A stretch of 64,000 nt of DNA from UBA2357 sp002344625 (GTDB lineage: Bacteria; Pseudomonadota; Gammaproteobacteria; Burkholderiales; Rhodocyclaceae): NCBI GenBank assembly GCA_937995335.1, contig CALKIH010000053.1:1-64000 (forward strand), read 5' to 3'. Shown here in pieces: positions 44,655-54,200 of the stretch. The notes below the pieces were generated by a model. It had not been told where the DNA came from. It worked only from the letters and a program-made list of their open reading frames with translations, and ran no database searches. Both the position numbers and the translations under genes were made by a program. The stretch's first letter is position 1, and each line of letters starts with the position of its first letter.

Positions 44655-44807
44655 TACACACCGCCCGAGCCTGCCGTCCCCGGACGCCGCCGCACGCTGC
44701 CACCTCCTGCCGATTGCGAGCGATAATCGCGCCTCGGCGGTCGCCCGACCGGCGTGGCAAGCGGCATCGAAATCGGTTCGCGCGCCGGAACACTCACGCG
44801 TCTTGAC

Positions 44808-45638
44808 ATGTGGAGCACCCAGTTGCAGGACAAACAGCCTTCCGCCCGCACGAGCAGCCCCGCCGATCGCCGCGGCATCCAGTCCATCGAAGTCGGCGGA
44901 GCGCTCCTGCAGGCTCTGGTCGACCATGTCGGGCCGATGATGCTGAAAGACCTGGCCCATGCAGCGGGCATGCCGCCGGCCAAGGCGCATCCTTACCTGG
45001 TGAGTTTCGGCAAGCTCGGCCTGATCGAGCAAGACCCGCTCACCGGTCGCTACGGGCTCGGGGCCTTCGCGTTGCAGATGGGGGTATCGGCCCTGCGCGG
45101 CTTGAATCCGCTGCGCGCCGCTACTGCCGAAGCAGCCCGGCTGTCCGACGAGATCGGGCAGAACGTCGCGATCGCCGTCTGGGGCAACCATGGCCCCACC
45201 ATCGTCAGCATCGAGGAAAGCAGCCGCCCGGTGCATGTGAACATGCGCCCCGGCACGGTGATGAGCCTGCTCAACTCGGCCACCGGAAGGGTCTATGCGG
45301 CCTTCCTCCCGGCCCGCATGACCGAGGCGCTGGTGCAGGAAGAACTGGCGCGTTTCGCCGCGCCCAATCAGCCGGCCTTGAAACTGTCGCGCAAGGTCGT
45401 CGACGCCGACCTCGCCGAGGTTCGCGAACGCCGTCTGGCGCGCGCGGTCGGCCACCCGATACCGGGCATCAATGCCTTCAGCGCGCCGGTCTTCGATCAC
45501 AACGGCCACCTTGCCCTCGCAATCACCGCGATGGGCCCGGAAAACAGCTTCGACCCGGACTGGGACGGGTCGATCGCGAACAGCGTGCGCGCTTGCGTAG
45601 ACGCCATCTCGGCACGCCTCGGACGGGTGAGCGCCTGA
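44808..45638 (+). CDS. IclR-family transcriptional regulator
   Basis: A 276-residue regulator with an N-terminal winged helix (SIEVGGALLQALVDHVGPMMLKDLAHAAGM ... YLVSFGKLGLIEQD) and the C-terminal effector domain (VAIAVWGNHGPTIVSIEES ... LLNSATGRVYAAFLP ... GINAFSAPVFDHNGHLALAITAMG). IclR proteins often control aromatic catabolism in answer to pathway acids. It is divergent from the MBL-to-MFS operon, its probable target. The ATG at 44808 gives an N-terminal tail of about 30 residues; an earlier start at 44754 is less likely. Confidence 0.88.
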   Translation: MWSTQLQDKQPSARTSSPADRRGIQSIEVGGALLQALVDHVGPMMLKDLAHAAGMPPAKAHPYLVSFGKLGLIEQDPLTGRYGLGAFALQMGVSALRGLNPLRAATAEAARLSDEIGQNVAIAVWGNHGPTIVSIEESSRPVHVNMRPGTVMSLLNSATGRVYAAFLPARMTEALVQEELARFAAPNQPALKLSRKVVDADLAEVRERRLARAVGHPIPGINAFSAPVFDHNGHLALAITAMGPENSFDPDWDGSIANSVRACVDAISARLGRVSA

Positions 45639-45683
45639 TCCCGCGGCTTCAGACGCAACGCAAAAGCCGGCGCTGCGGCCTGC

Positions 45684-46799
45684 CTACTCGATGCGTGCGA
45701 CCCGCAAGTCGGCGGTGCTCATGTCACCGGGCAGCTCGATGCTGCCGACCTTCTTCAGCGTTGCGCTGTCGTGTACCGAGATGTCGCTTGCAGCTCCGCC
45801 GACGTAAAGAGTCTTGCCGTCGCCCGAGATGTTGATGGCGTAGTAGGTGCGCGCCAGCGGTTCGACCGCGACGGTCTGCTTCGCGCCGATATCGTGCTTC
45901 GACAACTGGTTGAACGCGCCGTAGAGAATGTCGCGATTGTTCGGGTCGGTGACGAAGGTGAACACGATGAACTCGAACGGCACGGTCTCCATCGCCTCGA
46001 CCGCGGCGGTCTCGAGGTTCACGCGACTCATGCCCCACCACCACTCGGCCGTCTCCATGTCCGCACGCTCGTCGGTAAATTTCGCGGTCACGTACGGCAT
46101 GATGTATTCGTTCAGATGCTCGCCTTGCGAGTGCATCGCGAACGCGTCCGGCGGCGCCCACAGCGGACCGCGATCCCAGCTGGCGAGCGGCGTCACGATC
46201 CGGGTCGCACCGGTCCTGACATCGATCGCCTCGACATCCGCCCCGCCCAGGATGACCTCGCCGGTGTGGGTGGCCGCGATCTTGGTGATCCGCCGGTTCA
46301 CCGGGAAGGTGCGCACCGGCTTCGCCTCGAGCCCGTCGGCGATATCGAATACCGCCAGTTGCGGCGCCAGCGCCTCGAGCCGGTCGGGATGCTGCCGCAC
46401 CCGGTTCTGGACCGTATACAGCTCCTTGCCATCGGCGCTGACCGCGACCGACTGGATCGACTTCACCTTGATGTCGCGGTTCGACTGCCGGGCGGCGAAA
46501 ACGACTTCGCATGTCTTGATGTCGATGCCGTACACGTCTTCCCACATGTTGCTCAGCACGAACGCGGTGCGGCCATCGGGCGCCAGCGCCATCGCCCCCG
46601 AGCCGAACGCGCCCGGCACGCGACAGCTGCGTTCGAGCGTGTTGGTGCGCATGTCGACCACGTGCAGCAGGCCGGGCCGCGTCACCGTCAACAGGTACTC
46701 TTCGGCGCCCTGCGCCGCCGCCATCCAGCCGGCTGCGAGCAGCGCCACGCACAGCGGCGCGGCGCGGCGCGGCGTCTTGATACCTTTGTACTGATTCAT
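45684..46799 (-). CDS. qhpB: Quinohemoprotein amine dehydrogenase, beta subunit
   Basis: The beta subunit of the periplasmic amine dehydrogenase is a seven-bladed propeller that helps form the active site at the gamma-subunit cofactor. The 371-residue precursor has a signal peptide (RRAAPLCVALLAAGWMAAAQGA) and repeated propeller-blade sequence (GAMALAPDGRTAFVLSN; SVAVSADGKELYTVQN; AINISGDGKTLYVGGAASD). Asp residues near VFDIADG and WDRGPLWAPPDAF are typical of the family. It is the last gene of the A-D-C-B operon, 14 bases after qhpC, and converges on the iclR-type gene. Confidence 0.9.
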   Translation of the reverse strand: MNQYKGIKTPRRAAPLCVALLAAGWMAAAQGAEEYLLTVTRPGLLHVVDMRTNTLERSCRVPGAFGSGAMALAPDGRTAFVLSNMWEDVYGIDIKTCEVVFAARQSNRDIKVKSIQSVAVSADGKELYTVQNRVRQHPDRLEALAPQLAVFDIADGLEAKPVRTFPVNRRITKIAATHTGEVILGGADVEAIDVRTGATRIVTPLASWDRGPLWAPPDAFAMHSQGEHLNEYIMPYVTAKFTDERADMETAEWWWGMSRVNLETAAVEAMETVPFEFIVFTFVTDPNNRDILYGAFNQLSKHDIGAKQTVAVEPLARTYYAINISGDGKTLYVGGAASDISVHDSATLKKVGSIELPGDMSTADLRVARIE

Positions 46800-46813
46800 C
46801 TGCCTGCTCTCCG

Positions 46814-47134
46814 TCAATCGTCCTGGAAAATGCCGTCGACCTTGCGCCAGTCGCGGGTCGCGTTGTCCACGCCCTCGCCCCATTCGGGATGGCTGCTCAT
46901 CGTGTCGGGCACCTGCGCGGGCCACCAGCAGGCGTCGGCACAGCCGTAGAGGTCGGCTTCCATCGGCTGGCACAACGAACCGAGCCCGCCGAAGGCGTCG
47001 ATCTCCCAGCCCGGATCGGTGGTGGCGGTGCATCCGACCACGGCCTGCATCGCCACCACGTCCTCGATCTGGTCGGGGTTGGCGGCCTGCTCGAGCATCC
47101 GGGCCTTCTTGTTCATCGATTTCAGGTGTTTCAT
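46814..47134 (-). CDS. qhpC: Quinohemoprotein amine dehydrogenase gamma subunit precursor (CTQ-bearing)
   Basis: The small catalytic subunit, which carries cysteine tryptophylquinone and three Cys-to-acid thioether crosslinks. Assuming a 28-residue leader, the mature part starts at M29, and every modified residue known from the Paracoccus protein falls at the same number: C7-E16, C27-D33 and C41-D49 crosslinks, and C37-W43 for CTQ (CTATTDPGWE; LCQPMEAD; YGCADACWWPAQVPD). The leader MKHLKSMNKKARMLEQ... is not a Sec signal. The radical SAM enzyme QhpD makes the crosslinks; its stop overlaps this start. Residue numbers come from family knowledge, the match from the sequence. Confidence 0.94.
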   Translation of the reverse strand: MKHLKSMNKKARMLEQAANPDQIEDVVAMQAVVGCTATTDPGWEIDAFGGLGSLCQPMEADLYGCADACWWPAQVPDTMSSHPEWGEGVDNATRDWRKVDGIFQDD

Positions 47135-48567
47135 CAGGCACTCCTCCTGGTGGAGACATGTCGCTCGAAGAACCCCGGGTTCCCCAGCATGATTCGCGAA
47201 TAGATTTCGACCCCGTAGTCCACCCAGTCGCGCATCAGGTCGCAGTAGTGGTAGGTGGGGTGATTGGCGTCGCCATACTTGGCGTAGCTCTCGTGGTAGC
47301 AGCCGCCCGAACACAGGTTGCGGATGCGGCAGGTTTCGCAGCCGCTGCCCTTGCGGTCGAGGCGCAATTCGATGAAGGACGCCAGCCTGGGCTTGTCGAT
47401 GCCCTTGTCGACGTCGCCGAACAGCGGCATGTCCGAACCGGTGAAGCGGTGGCACAGGTTCAGCCCGCCATTCTTGTCCACCGCCAGCAGCGCGACGCCG
47501 GCCCCGCAGGGCAGCTGCTTCTTGTTGCCCTCATAGATGTCGGTCATGAGCTGGTGCATGTTGCCGAAGGCGAAGTTATGGCCTTGCAGGGCCTGCTCGA
47601 GATAGCGCCGGCCGAGCCGCTTCATGCCGGCGAAGACATCCGCCAGTTCGTCGCCCGTGAGGTTGAAGGTGCTGATCGGGCCGGACGTCACCGGACCGAA
47701 GCCGACCTCGTGAAAGCCGATTTCCTCGTGCAGGTGCCGGAAGATCTCTTCGACATCCGTCACCCCACTGGTCAGCGTGACCCGACAACCCACCGGGCGG
47801 GCGCGATAGCGCGCCAGCAGCATGTCGACCTTCTTGCGCACCACGTCGTACGAGCCCTTGCCGCCCACGGTGATGCGGTTGCGGTCATGCAGCGTCTTCG
47901 GTCCGTCCATCGACACGGTGATGCCGAAGCGGTGCTCGTCGAACCAGTCCACCAGCGCTTCGGTGAGCAGGGTGGCGTTGGTCGTCAGGGTGAAATCGAC
48001 ACGGGCCCCATGTGCCTTGAAGCGCGGCTCGGCGTAGGCGACGACTTCGCGGATCAGCTTCATGTTCGACAACGGTTCGCCGCCGAAGAACACCACGTTG
48101 TAGTGCGGCTGGTCGGGCGATTCGCGCAGCAGCAGCTCGATCGACTTGATCGCGGTCTCGACCGCCATCCGCTCGCCCTTGGACGGGGTGGCGAGGTCCT
48201 CCTTGTAGCAATAGGTGCAGCTCAGGTTGCAGCCGGTGTTCACGTTCAGCACGATGGTGGTGAGCGGAAACTTGCGCACCTGCGCCACCGCCGGGTTGAT
48301 GCGCGCCACCGCGCCGGCCTCGGCGATGATCTCGAGCGACTTGAACTCGGCGATCAGGCCGGCGATCTCGTCGTCGGGATAACGCCCGGCGAGCTCCGCC
48401 GCGATCACCTGCGGCGTGACCCGGCCATGGCGATCGAACAAGGCCAGCAGGTCGCGCGACAAGGCATCGAGTTCGAACAAGCTGCTGCTCGGAATGTGGA
48501 ACAGCATCTGGCGGGCGTCGACATCGACCCGATGCAGATTCGGTTTCACCAGTGTCATGGATGGCAT
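47134..48567 (-). CDS. qhpD: QhpD, radical SAM/SPASM enzyme for gamma-subunit maturation
   Basis: QhpD forms the intra-peptidyl Cys-to-Asp/Glu thioether bonds in QhpC. The 477-residue protein has an N-terminal PqqD-like region (about 1-95), the radical SAM cluster CNLSCTYC (C113, C117, C120), GGEPLSN, and a Cys-rich SPASM region (LPCGAGVALL, GLNLCHRF, GCETCRIRNLCSGGCYHE) for auxiliary clusters. The ATG at 48567 has a GGGAG site six bases upstream; further extension to 48672 lacks support. It lies between qhpA and qhpC, overlapping qhpC by one base. Confidence 0.94.
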   Translation of the reverse strand: MPSMTLVKPNLHRVDVDARQMLFHIPSSSLFELDALSRDLLALFDRHGRVTPQVIAAELAGRYPDDEIAGLIAEFKSLEIIAEAGAVARINPAVAQVRKFPLTTIVLNVNTGCNLSCTYCYKEDLATPSKGERMAVETAIKSIELLLRESPDQPHYNVVFFGGEPLSNMKLIREVVAYAEPRFKAHGARVDFTLTTNATLLTEALVDWFDEHRFGITVSMDGPKTLHDRNRITVGGKGSYDVVRKKVDMLLARYRARPVGCRVTLTSGVTDVEEIFRHLHEEIGFHEVGFGPVTSGPISTFNLTGDELADVFAGMKRLGRRYLEQALQGHNFAFGNMHQLMTDIYEGNKKQLPCGAGVALLAVDKNGGLNLCHRFTGSDMPLFGDVDKGIDKPRLASFIELRLDRKGSGCETCRIRNLCSGGCYHESYAKYGDANHPTYHYCDLMRDWVDYGVEIYSRIMLGNPGFFERHVSTRRSA

Positions 48568-48595
48568 GGCATGCTCCCGGTCATCGTCGCCCACC

Positions 48596-50191
48596 TCAGT
48601 CGAGTGCATTGATGACGAAGTCGGGCACCGACACCAACAGCGCGCCGCGGCCTTCGACCGGCGTGCCGCCATCGTTCACCGTCGCCACCACGGCGAGCCG
48701 CCCGACATTGTTGGCATTCATCCTGCGCTTCGGGTTGGGGCCGGCATCGCCCGGCGTGAATATGCCATCGGCGTCGATCGAGCCCGCGAACGCGTGATCG
48801 CGGTCTTCCTCGGCGATCGGGTCCGCCGGTACGATCGACCACGCCGTGGGCATGTAGCCGAGCGCGACATCGTCGTCGGTGCCCGGCTTGCCATCGGGTC
48901 CGGCCGCGTAGGCGCGCGCCCGGTAGGCGACGCCGACCTTCTCCATGGCGCCGCCGCCACCGCCGATCCGCGCCACCGCGTCGGCCGGCAGCACGTCCAC
49001 CCGCGCGACCTGGTCATAAACGGCCAGCAGGCCCTTGCCCGCAGCCCCGCCGACCCTGACATCGCGAACGCCGTCGCCGCCCTTGGCCCGCGCCAGCACG
49101 CGCACCCGCTCGGCATCGCGCGACACCACGCTGACGACCTCGACGCCCTTGCCCAGCGACACATCGCCGGCCAGGTTCTCGCCGACGATCGTCAGCGCCT
49201 GCTCGACGCCGGTCTTGAGATGGGACGGCATCACCGCCAGCACCTGGGCCTCGGCCGCCGGGCGCAGCGCGCGCAGCACGCCGCCCAGCGCCTTGTCATC
49301 GCGCCGGAACATGCGCCCGTGCATCTCACCGCCCTCCGGTGTCGCGGCAAGCACCTGGCGCATCTTCACCCCGTCCAGATCGAGCGCCGCGCGCCACTCG
49401 AACCCGGTATACACGGTAGCGCTGCCGTCTCCGGACAGCGGACTGCCATCGGCGTAGCGCCCCGCCACCGTCACCGCGAACGCATCCAGGCCGGTCGGCG
49501 TGACGGTCATGCGGGCATCGAACTCGCCCTTGCCCGGCACGTAGCCCAGCAGCCGCCACTCGCCATTGAGCGCGGGCTTGGCGGCCGCCTGCCACGCCGT
49601 CCACTCGGCCGACGCCAGCGGGTAGTCCTTGCCCAGCTGCACCGCGGTGTCATTGAGCGCGAGTTCGAACCACGGCCGGTCGCGCGCCATCGAGTGGAAC
49701 TCGAGGGTCGGGTGCTGGCCCATGTGAAAATGCACCAACCACTTCCATTCCTCTTCGCTGCGCCGCTGCAACGCGACGCGCGCGCTGGAATGGCAGCGCG
49801 CGCACATCTGGGTGTAGGCCTCGGGGGTGTTCTCGACCAGGTTGGTGTCCTGCTCCAGCAGGTAGCGGCTACCCACGGTCTCGGCCGGCGCCAGGCCGCG
49901 CGTATCGGCCAGGTGCTTGATCACCGCCTGCTTCTCGTCGGCGCTCAGGTGCAGACCGCGCAGGGACTGCATGCGGTTGATCGTCATCTGCCAGCCTTCC
50001 GGGGTCTTGCGCATGCCGTTCATGCGCGAAAAATCGCCGGCGCCCGGGCTGGACTCGGTATGACAGGTTCCACAGGTGCGGGTCATGATGCTGCCCACGT
50101 CCGCGGCCACGGCCGACGACAGGCCGAAGCTGCCCGCCACGGCCACGACACCGGCGCAGAACACTGCGGTCTTGGCGTACTGGTTGGTCAA
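48596..50191 (-). CDS. qhpA: Quinohemoprotein amine dehydrogenase, alpha subunit (dihaem)
   Basis: The alpha subunit passes electrons from CTQ through two c-type haems. The 531-residue precursor begins with TTG at 50191. No ATG or GTG fits, and an AGGAGG site seven bases upstream makes this start strong. A signal peptide (TAVFCAGVVAVAGSFGLSSAVA, cut before ADVGS) precedes haem sites CGTCH (40-44) and CARCH (130-134). Beta-barrel and Ig-like domains follow (FEWRAALDLDGVKMRQVL; HLKTGVEQALTIVGENLAGD). It is the first gene of the qhpADCB operon. Confidence 0.93.
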   Translation of the reverse strand: MTNQYAKTAVFCAGVVAVAGSFGLSSAVAADVGSIMTRTCGTCHTESSPGAGDFSRMNGMRKTPEGWQMTINRMQSLRGLHLSADEKQAVIKHLADTRGLAPAETVGSRYLLEQDTNLVENTPEAYTQMCARCHSSARVALQRRSEEEWKWLVHFHMGQHPTLEFHSMARDRPWFELALNDTAVQLGKDYPLASAEWTAWQAAAKPALNGEWRLLGYVPGKGEFDARMTVTPTGLDAFAVTVAGRYADGSPLSGDGSATVYTGFEWRAALDLDGVKMRQVLAATPEGGEMHGRMFRRDDKALGGVLRALRPAAEAQVLAVMPSHLKTGVEQALTIVGENLAGDVSLGKGVEVVSVVSRDAERVRVLARAKGGDGVRDVRVGGAAGKGLLAVYDQVARVDVLPADAVARIGGGGGAMEKVGVAYRARAYAAGPDGKPGTDDDVALGYMPTAWSIVPADPIAEEDRDHAFAGSIDADGIFTPGDAGPNPKRRMNANNVGRLAVVATVNDGGTPVEGRGALLVSVPDFVINALD

Positions 50192-50499
50192 GGTCTTGCC
50201 TCCTCTCGGGGAAACGCTGTTGTAACGGCGGCCTGATCGGCCGGCCTGCCCGGTGCGCGCGAACCGCGATCGCGGTGCCGGCCGCACGACCAGCGCCGCG
50301 TACTTCCGCAACCGGCATCCGGGATCAAAGATAGCCCCCGTCCTTCAACGAGCTTGGGCCGCTTTGTGCTACTTTGTCCTGGTTTGTAACGTTTCGATCA
50401 CAAGTGCCGCCGGCCGCACCGGCACCGGGCTACGCTTTCAGCGACCGCCTGCGTTGCACCGGGAAGCCGGCCCGGCAGCGCCACCCGTCTGGACCCCCG
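50192..50499. other. Divergent regulatory region between qhpA and the response-regulator gene
   Basis: A 308-bp gap with no gene. It carries the qhpA ribosome-binding site next to 50198-50207 and the triple 10-bp direct repeat at 50361-50390. The rest is G+C-rich and I see no clear -35/-10 pair. It should hold promoters for both qhpADCB and the response regulator-sensor kinase pair. Confidence 0.6.
50361..50390. promoter_or_regulatory. Three tandem decamers, candidate response-regulator binding site
   Basis: Decamers GCTTTGTGCT, ACTTTGTCCT and GGTTTGTAAC follow one another without gap, so TTTGT recurs at 50363, 50373 and 50383, exactly 10 bp apart. OmpR/TorR-type regulators bind direct repeats with this helical spacing. 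The array lies about 170 bases upstream of qhpA and 110 bases upstream of the adjacent OmpR-type regulator gene. The repeat is seen; binding is inference. Confidence 0.6.
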
Positions 50500-51231
50500 A
50501 TGCTCGCTGCCTCCACCCGCCCGCCCCATATCCTGATCGTCGAAGACGAACTCGCCTCGCGCGCGCTGCTGGCGAGCTATTTCCGCAAGGAGGGCTATCG
50601 CATCGGCGAAACGGAACGCGCCGACGACCTCGTGCGCCGGGTCGAACGCGACCAGATCGACCTGGTTCTGCTCGACATCAACCTGCCCGGCAAGGACGGC
50701 CTCACCCTCACCCGCGAGCTGCGTGCGGTTTCGCGGGTCGGCATCATCCTGGTGACGTCCAAGGGCGACGAGGTCGACCGCATCGTGGGCCTCGAACTGG
50801 GGGCCGACGACTACGTGACCAAACCCTTCAACCCGCGCGAACTGCTGGTGCGGGCCAAGAACCTCATCGCCCGGGTGGCCGACGCCAAGAAGCTCGGCCA
50901 GGCTGGCCTGGACGGCAACGCCGAATGGCATTTCGCCGGATGGACGCTCAACAGCCTCAAGCGCCGCCTCGACGGCCCGGACGGCCAGAACCATCGCCTG
51001 CCGCAGGGCGAGTTCAAGCTGCTCCACACTTTCTTGACCCATGCCGGGCAGGTGCTGTCGCGCGACCAGCTCATGGACGCGATCCACGACCGCGAATGGA
51101 CGCCCAACGACCGCAGCATCGACGTCCTGGTCGGACGCCTGCGCCGCAAGCTCGACGACAACCCGGTCGCCCCCGAAATCATCCTGACCGCCCATGGCGC
51201 CGGCTACCTGTTCGCCGCCGAAGTGAGCTGA
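50500..51231 (+). CDS. OmpR/TorR-type response regulator
   Basis: A 243-residue DNA-binding response regulator. The receiver domain (about 8-125) has IVEDE, phospho-acceptor D59 (LVLLDINLPGKDG), the conserved Ser/Thr in LVTSKG and Lys in YVTKPFNP. A winged helix (about 145-240) contains LPQGEFKLLHTFLTHAGQVLSRDQLM and DRSIDVLVGRLRRKLDD. The long linker and overall length resemble TorR. The ATG at 50500 is the first start giving a normal receiver. The sensor kinase starts six bases after its stop; the pair probably controls qhpADCB. Confidence 0.9.
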   Translation: MLAASTRPPHILIVEDELASRALLASYFRKEGYRIGETERADDLVRRVERDQIDLVLLDINLPGKDGLTLTRELRAVSRVGIILVTSKGDEVDRIVGLELGADDYVTKPFNPRELLVRAKNLIARVADAKKLGQAGLDGNAEWHFAGWTLNSLKRRLDGPDGQNHRLPQGEFKLLHTFLTHAGQVLSRDQLMDAIHDREWTPNDRSIDVLVGRLRRKLDDNPVAPEIILTAHGAGYLFAAEVS

Positions 51232-51237
51232 CCGGGC

Positions 51238-54200
51238 ATGGTGGCCGCACCCCTGTTCCAGATAGTCGCACGCCTCCACCACAGCGCGCGCAGCACCATC
51301 AGCCGGGCACGCCGCCGCGGCGACGATGCGGCCGTGATCCTCAAGCACCGCCACGCCCCCGCCAGCCCCGGCGAGGGGCTCGAACACGAATACGCGCTGT
51401 TGAACGAAATCGCGCTAAGCGGCGTCGCGCGCCCGCTCGCGCTCCTGCGGATCGACGGCGAGCCGGTCATGGTCAGCGCCGACCACGGTGGAGAACCGCT
51501 GCGCCGCTTGATCGACGCCGGGCGGCCGACCTGGGCCGAACGGCTCAGGATCGCGATCCGCGCCGCGCGCCTGCTCGGGCAATTGCACGAGGAACGCGTC
51601 GTGCACCTGCAGGTCAGCCCCGACCACCTGTTGGTCAACCGCGCCAGCGGCGAGGTGCAGCTGGTCGACTTTTCGCTCGCGACCCGCTTCGGCCGCGAAC
51701 ATGTGCGCTTCGACAGCGCGCGCCTGGCGCTCGCCCATCTGGCCTACATGGCGCCGGAGCAAACCGGCCGGGTCAACCGCTCGGTGGACTATCGCACCGA
51801 CTATTACAGCCTCGGCATCAGCCTGTTCGAGATGCTGACCGGGCACCCCCCCTTCACCGGCAGCGATCCGCTGGCCTTGATCCATTGCCACATCGCCCAC
51901 GCCCCGGCTGCGGCCCATCGCCTGAACCCGGCGCTGCCGCGTGCGCTGTCGGCCGTGATCGCCAAACTGCTGGCGAAGGACGCGGCCGAGCGCTACCAGT
52001 CGTCCGCCGGCCTGGTGCACGACCTCGAGCAATGCCTCGACCAGCTCGAGGGCAGGGCACCCGAATCGCCGTTCGAACCGGGCACCCAGGACCGCTCGGA
52101 GCGCTTTCGCCTGCCGCCCCAGCTGTACGGCCGCGCAAGCCTGCTCCAGTCGCTTGCGCAGAACTTCGACCGTTGCGCCCGCGGCGAGCAGTTGCGGGTC
52201 TTGATCGGCGGCGAGACCGGCGTGGGCAAATCGAGCCTGGTGCACGCCTTCCGCCAGCAGGTCATGCGCGGCGGCGGCCTGTTCGCGAGCGGCAAGTTCG
52301 ACCAGTTCCGCCATCCCCGCCCCTACTCCGGCTTCGTACTCGCGCTCCAGGCGCTGGTGCGCAGCCTGCTCGCCCGGCCGGAAGCCGAGATCGCCGCGTG
52401 CCGCACGCGCCTCCACGAGCGCATCGGCGACGACGTGCCGCTGTTGCTCAACCTGATCCCCGAATTCGCGGCGATCGTCGGTGCGCCGGCCGGCGCGAGC
52501 CGCCCGGCACCGCTCGACGAAAAGAACCGCCTGCGCCTGTTCACCCGCCTGCTCGGGATCTTCCTGCATCCGGGCCATCCGCTGGTGGTCTTTCTGGACG
52601 ACCTGCAATGGTCCGACCCGGCCTCGCTCAAACTGTTCGACGCCCTTGCACGCAGTGCCGAACTGCCCGGGCTGCTGCTGGTGGCGAGCTTTCGCGCCGA
52701 AGCCCTGCAGCCCGGCCATCCGCTGACCGCCGTCGTCGCAAGCATGCGGACGCGCCGCGACGGCCTGCACGACTACACGCTCGACCCGCTCAGCCCCCGC
52801 CAGGTCGCGCAGATGCTGGCGGATACGCTGGACCGCACGCTCGAAGACGTGCGCGCGCTGGCGACGCTCTGCCATGCCAAGACCCGCGGCAACCCCTTCT
52901 TTCTGCATCAACTGCTGCACTCGCTCTACGAGGACGGACTCATCCGGTTTCGCGCCCAGCGCTGGCAGTGGGACGAAAGCGCGATCGAAGCCCTGGCGCT
53001 CGCCGAAGGGGTGGTGTCGCTGATGCTGGACAAGATCCGGCGCCTGCCGCCGGCCACCCGGCACGTGCTGTGCGCCGCCGCATGCATTGGCAGCCATTTC
53101 AGCCTGCATCTGCTCGCGGTCGCGCAGGGGCGCACGCCCGACGAAACCATGGAGGACCTCGCCCCGGCGCTGCGCGACGGATTGGTCGTCTCGTCCGAAA
53201 GCGGCTTCACCCTGCTCGACCCGCTCGACCCGCATCAGGTCCGCTACCGTTTCAGCCATGACCGCATCCAGCACGCCGCTCACTCGCTCGCGAGCGAACG
53301 CACGGTGTGCGAGCTGCATTGGGCGATCGGCCGGCAACTGATGCACGAACTCGACGCCACCGCCGCGCGGACGCGCATCTTCGAGGTCGTGAACCACCTC
53401 AACGCCGCCCGTGACCATGCGCGCGACGGCGACACACAGCTGCGCCTGGCGGCGCTGAACCTGGAGGCAGGCACGCGTGCGCGCGAATCGGCCGCGTTCG
53501 ACAGCGCCTCCGACTACTTCGAAAGCGGAATCGCGCTGCTGCCGCCGCGCGCCTGGTCGCGCTGCTACGCCCTGGCGCTCGACCTCCACGCCGGCGCGGC
53601 CGAGATCGCCGGCCAGCGGGGCGACGCGGCACGCCTCGCCGGGCTCGCGCAGGCGATCGAGACCCATGCCGCCAATCTGCTCGACAAGGTGCGGCTGTAC
53701 GAAATCCGGATTCACTTCGAGATCGCCCACAACCGCTTTCCCCAGGCCCTCGATATCGCCCTGGAAGTCCTGGCGCTGCTGGGCGTGACCCTGCCCGGCG
53801 CACCCGACCGGGCGACCTGCGCGCGCGAGCTCAGGCAGAGCCGCACCAGCCTCGCGCACATGAGCGACGAGGCGGTGCTGGCGCTGCCGCCGCTGCAGGA
53901 TCCGCACATCCTCGCGGCCCTGCCGATTCTGGGCAGCCTGTTCGGGGTGGTGAAGTTCTCGAGCTCGTCCCTGCGGCCACTGGTGAGTGCGCGCCAGGTG
54001 GCCCTGAGCCTCCGCCACGGCCTCACCGAGTGGGCTGCGCCGGCCTTTGCCGGCTACGGAGGCGTGCTGTGCGGCCACCTCGACGCGATCGAAGAAGGTT
54101 ACCGGGCCGGCTGCCTGGCGCTGAAACTGAACGAACGCAGCGGTTCGGCGCAGACCCGCCACCAGACCGCCACACTGTTCAACATCTATGTCCGCCACTA

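Noticed and set aside
50253..53261. A 1,002-codon plus-strand frame over the response regulator and sensor kinase
   Set aside because: Arg/Pro/Ala-rich shadow in another frame of genes with clear domains.
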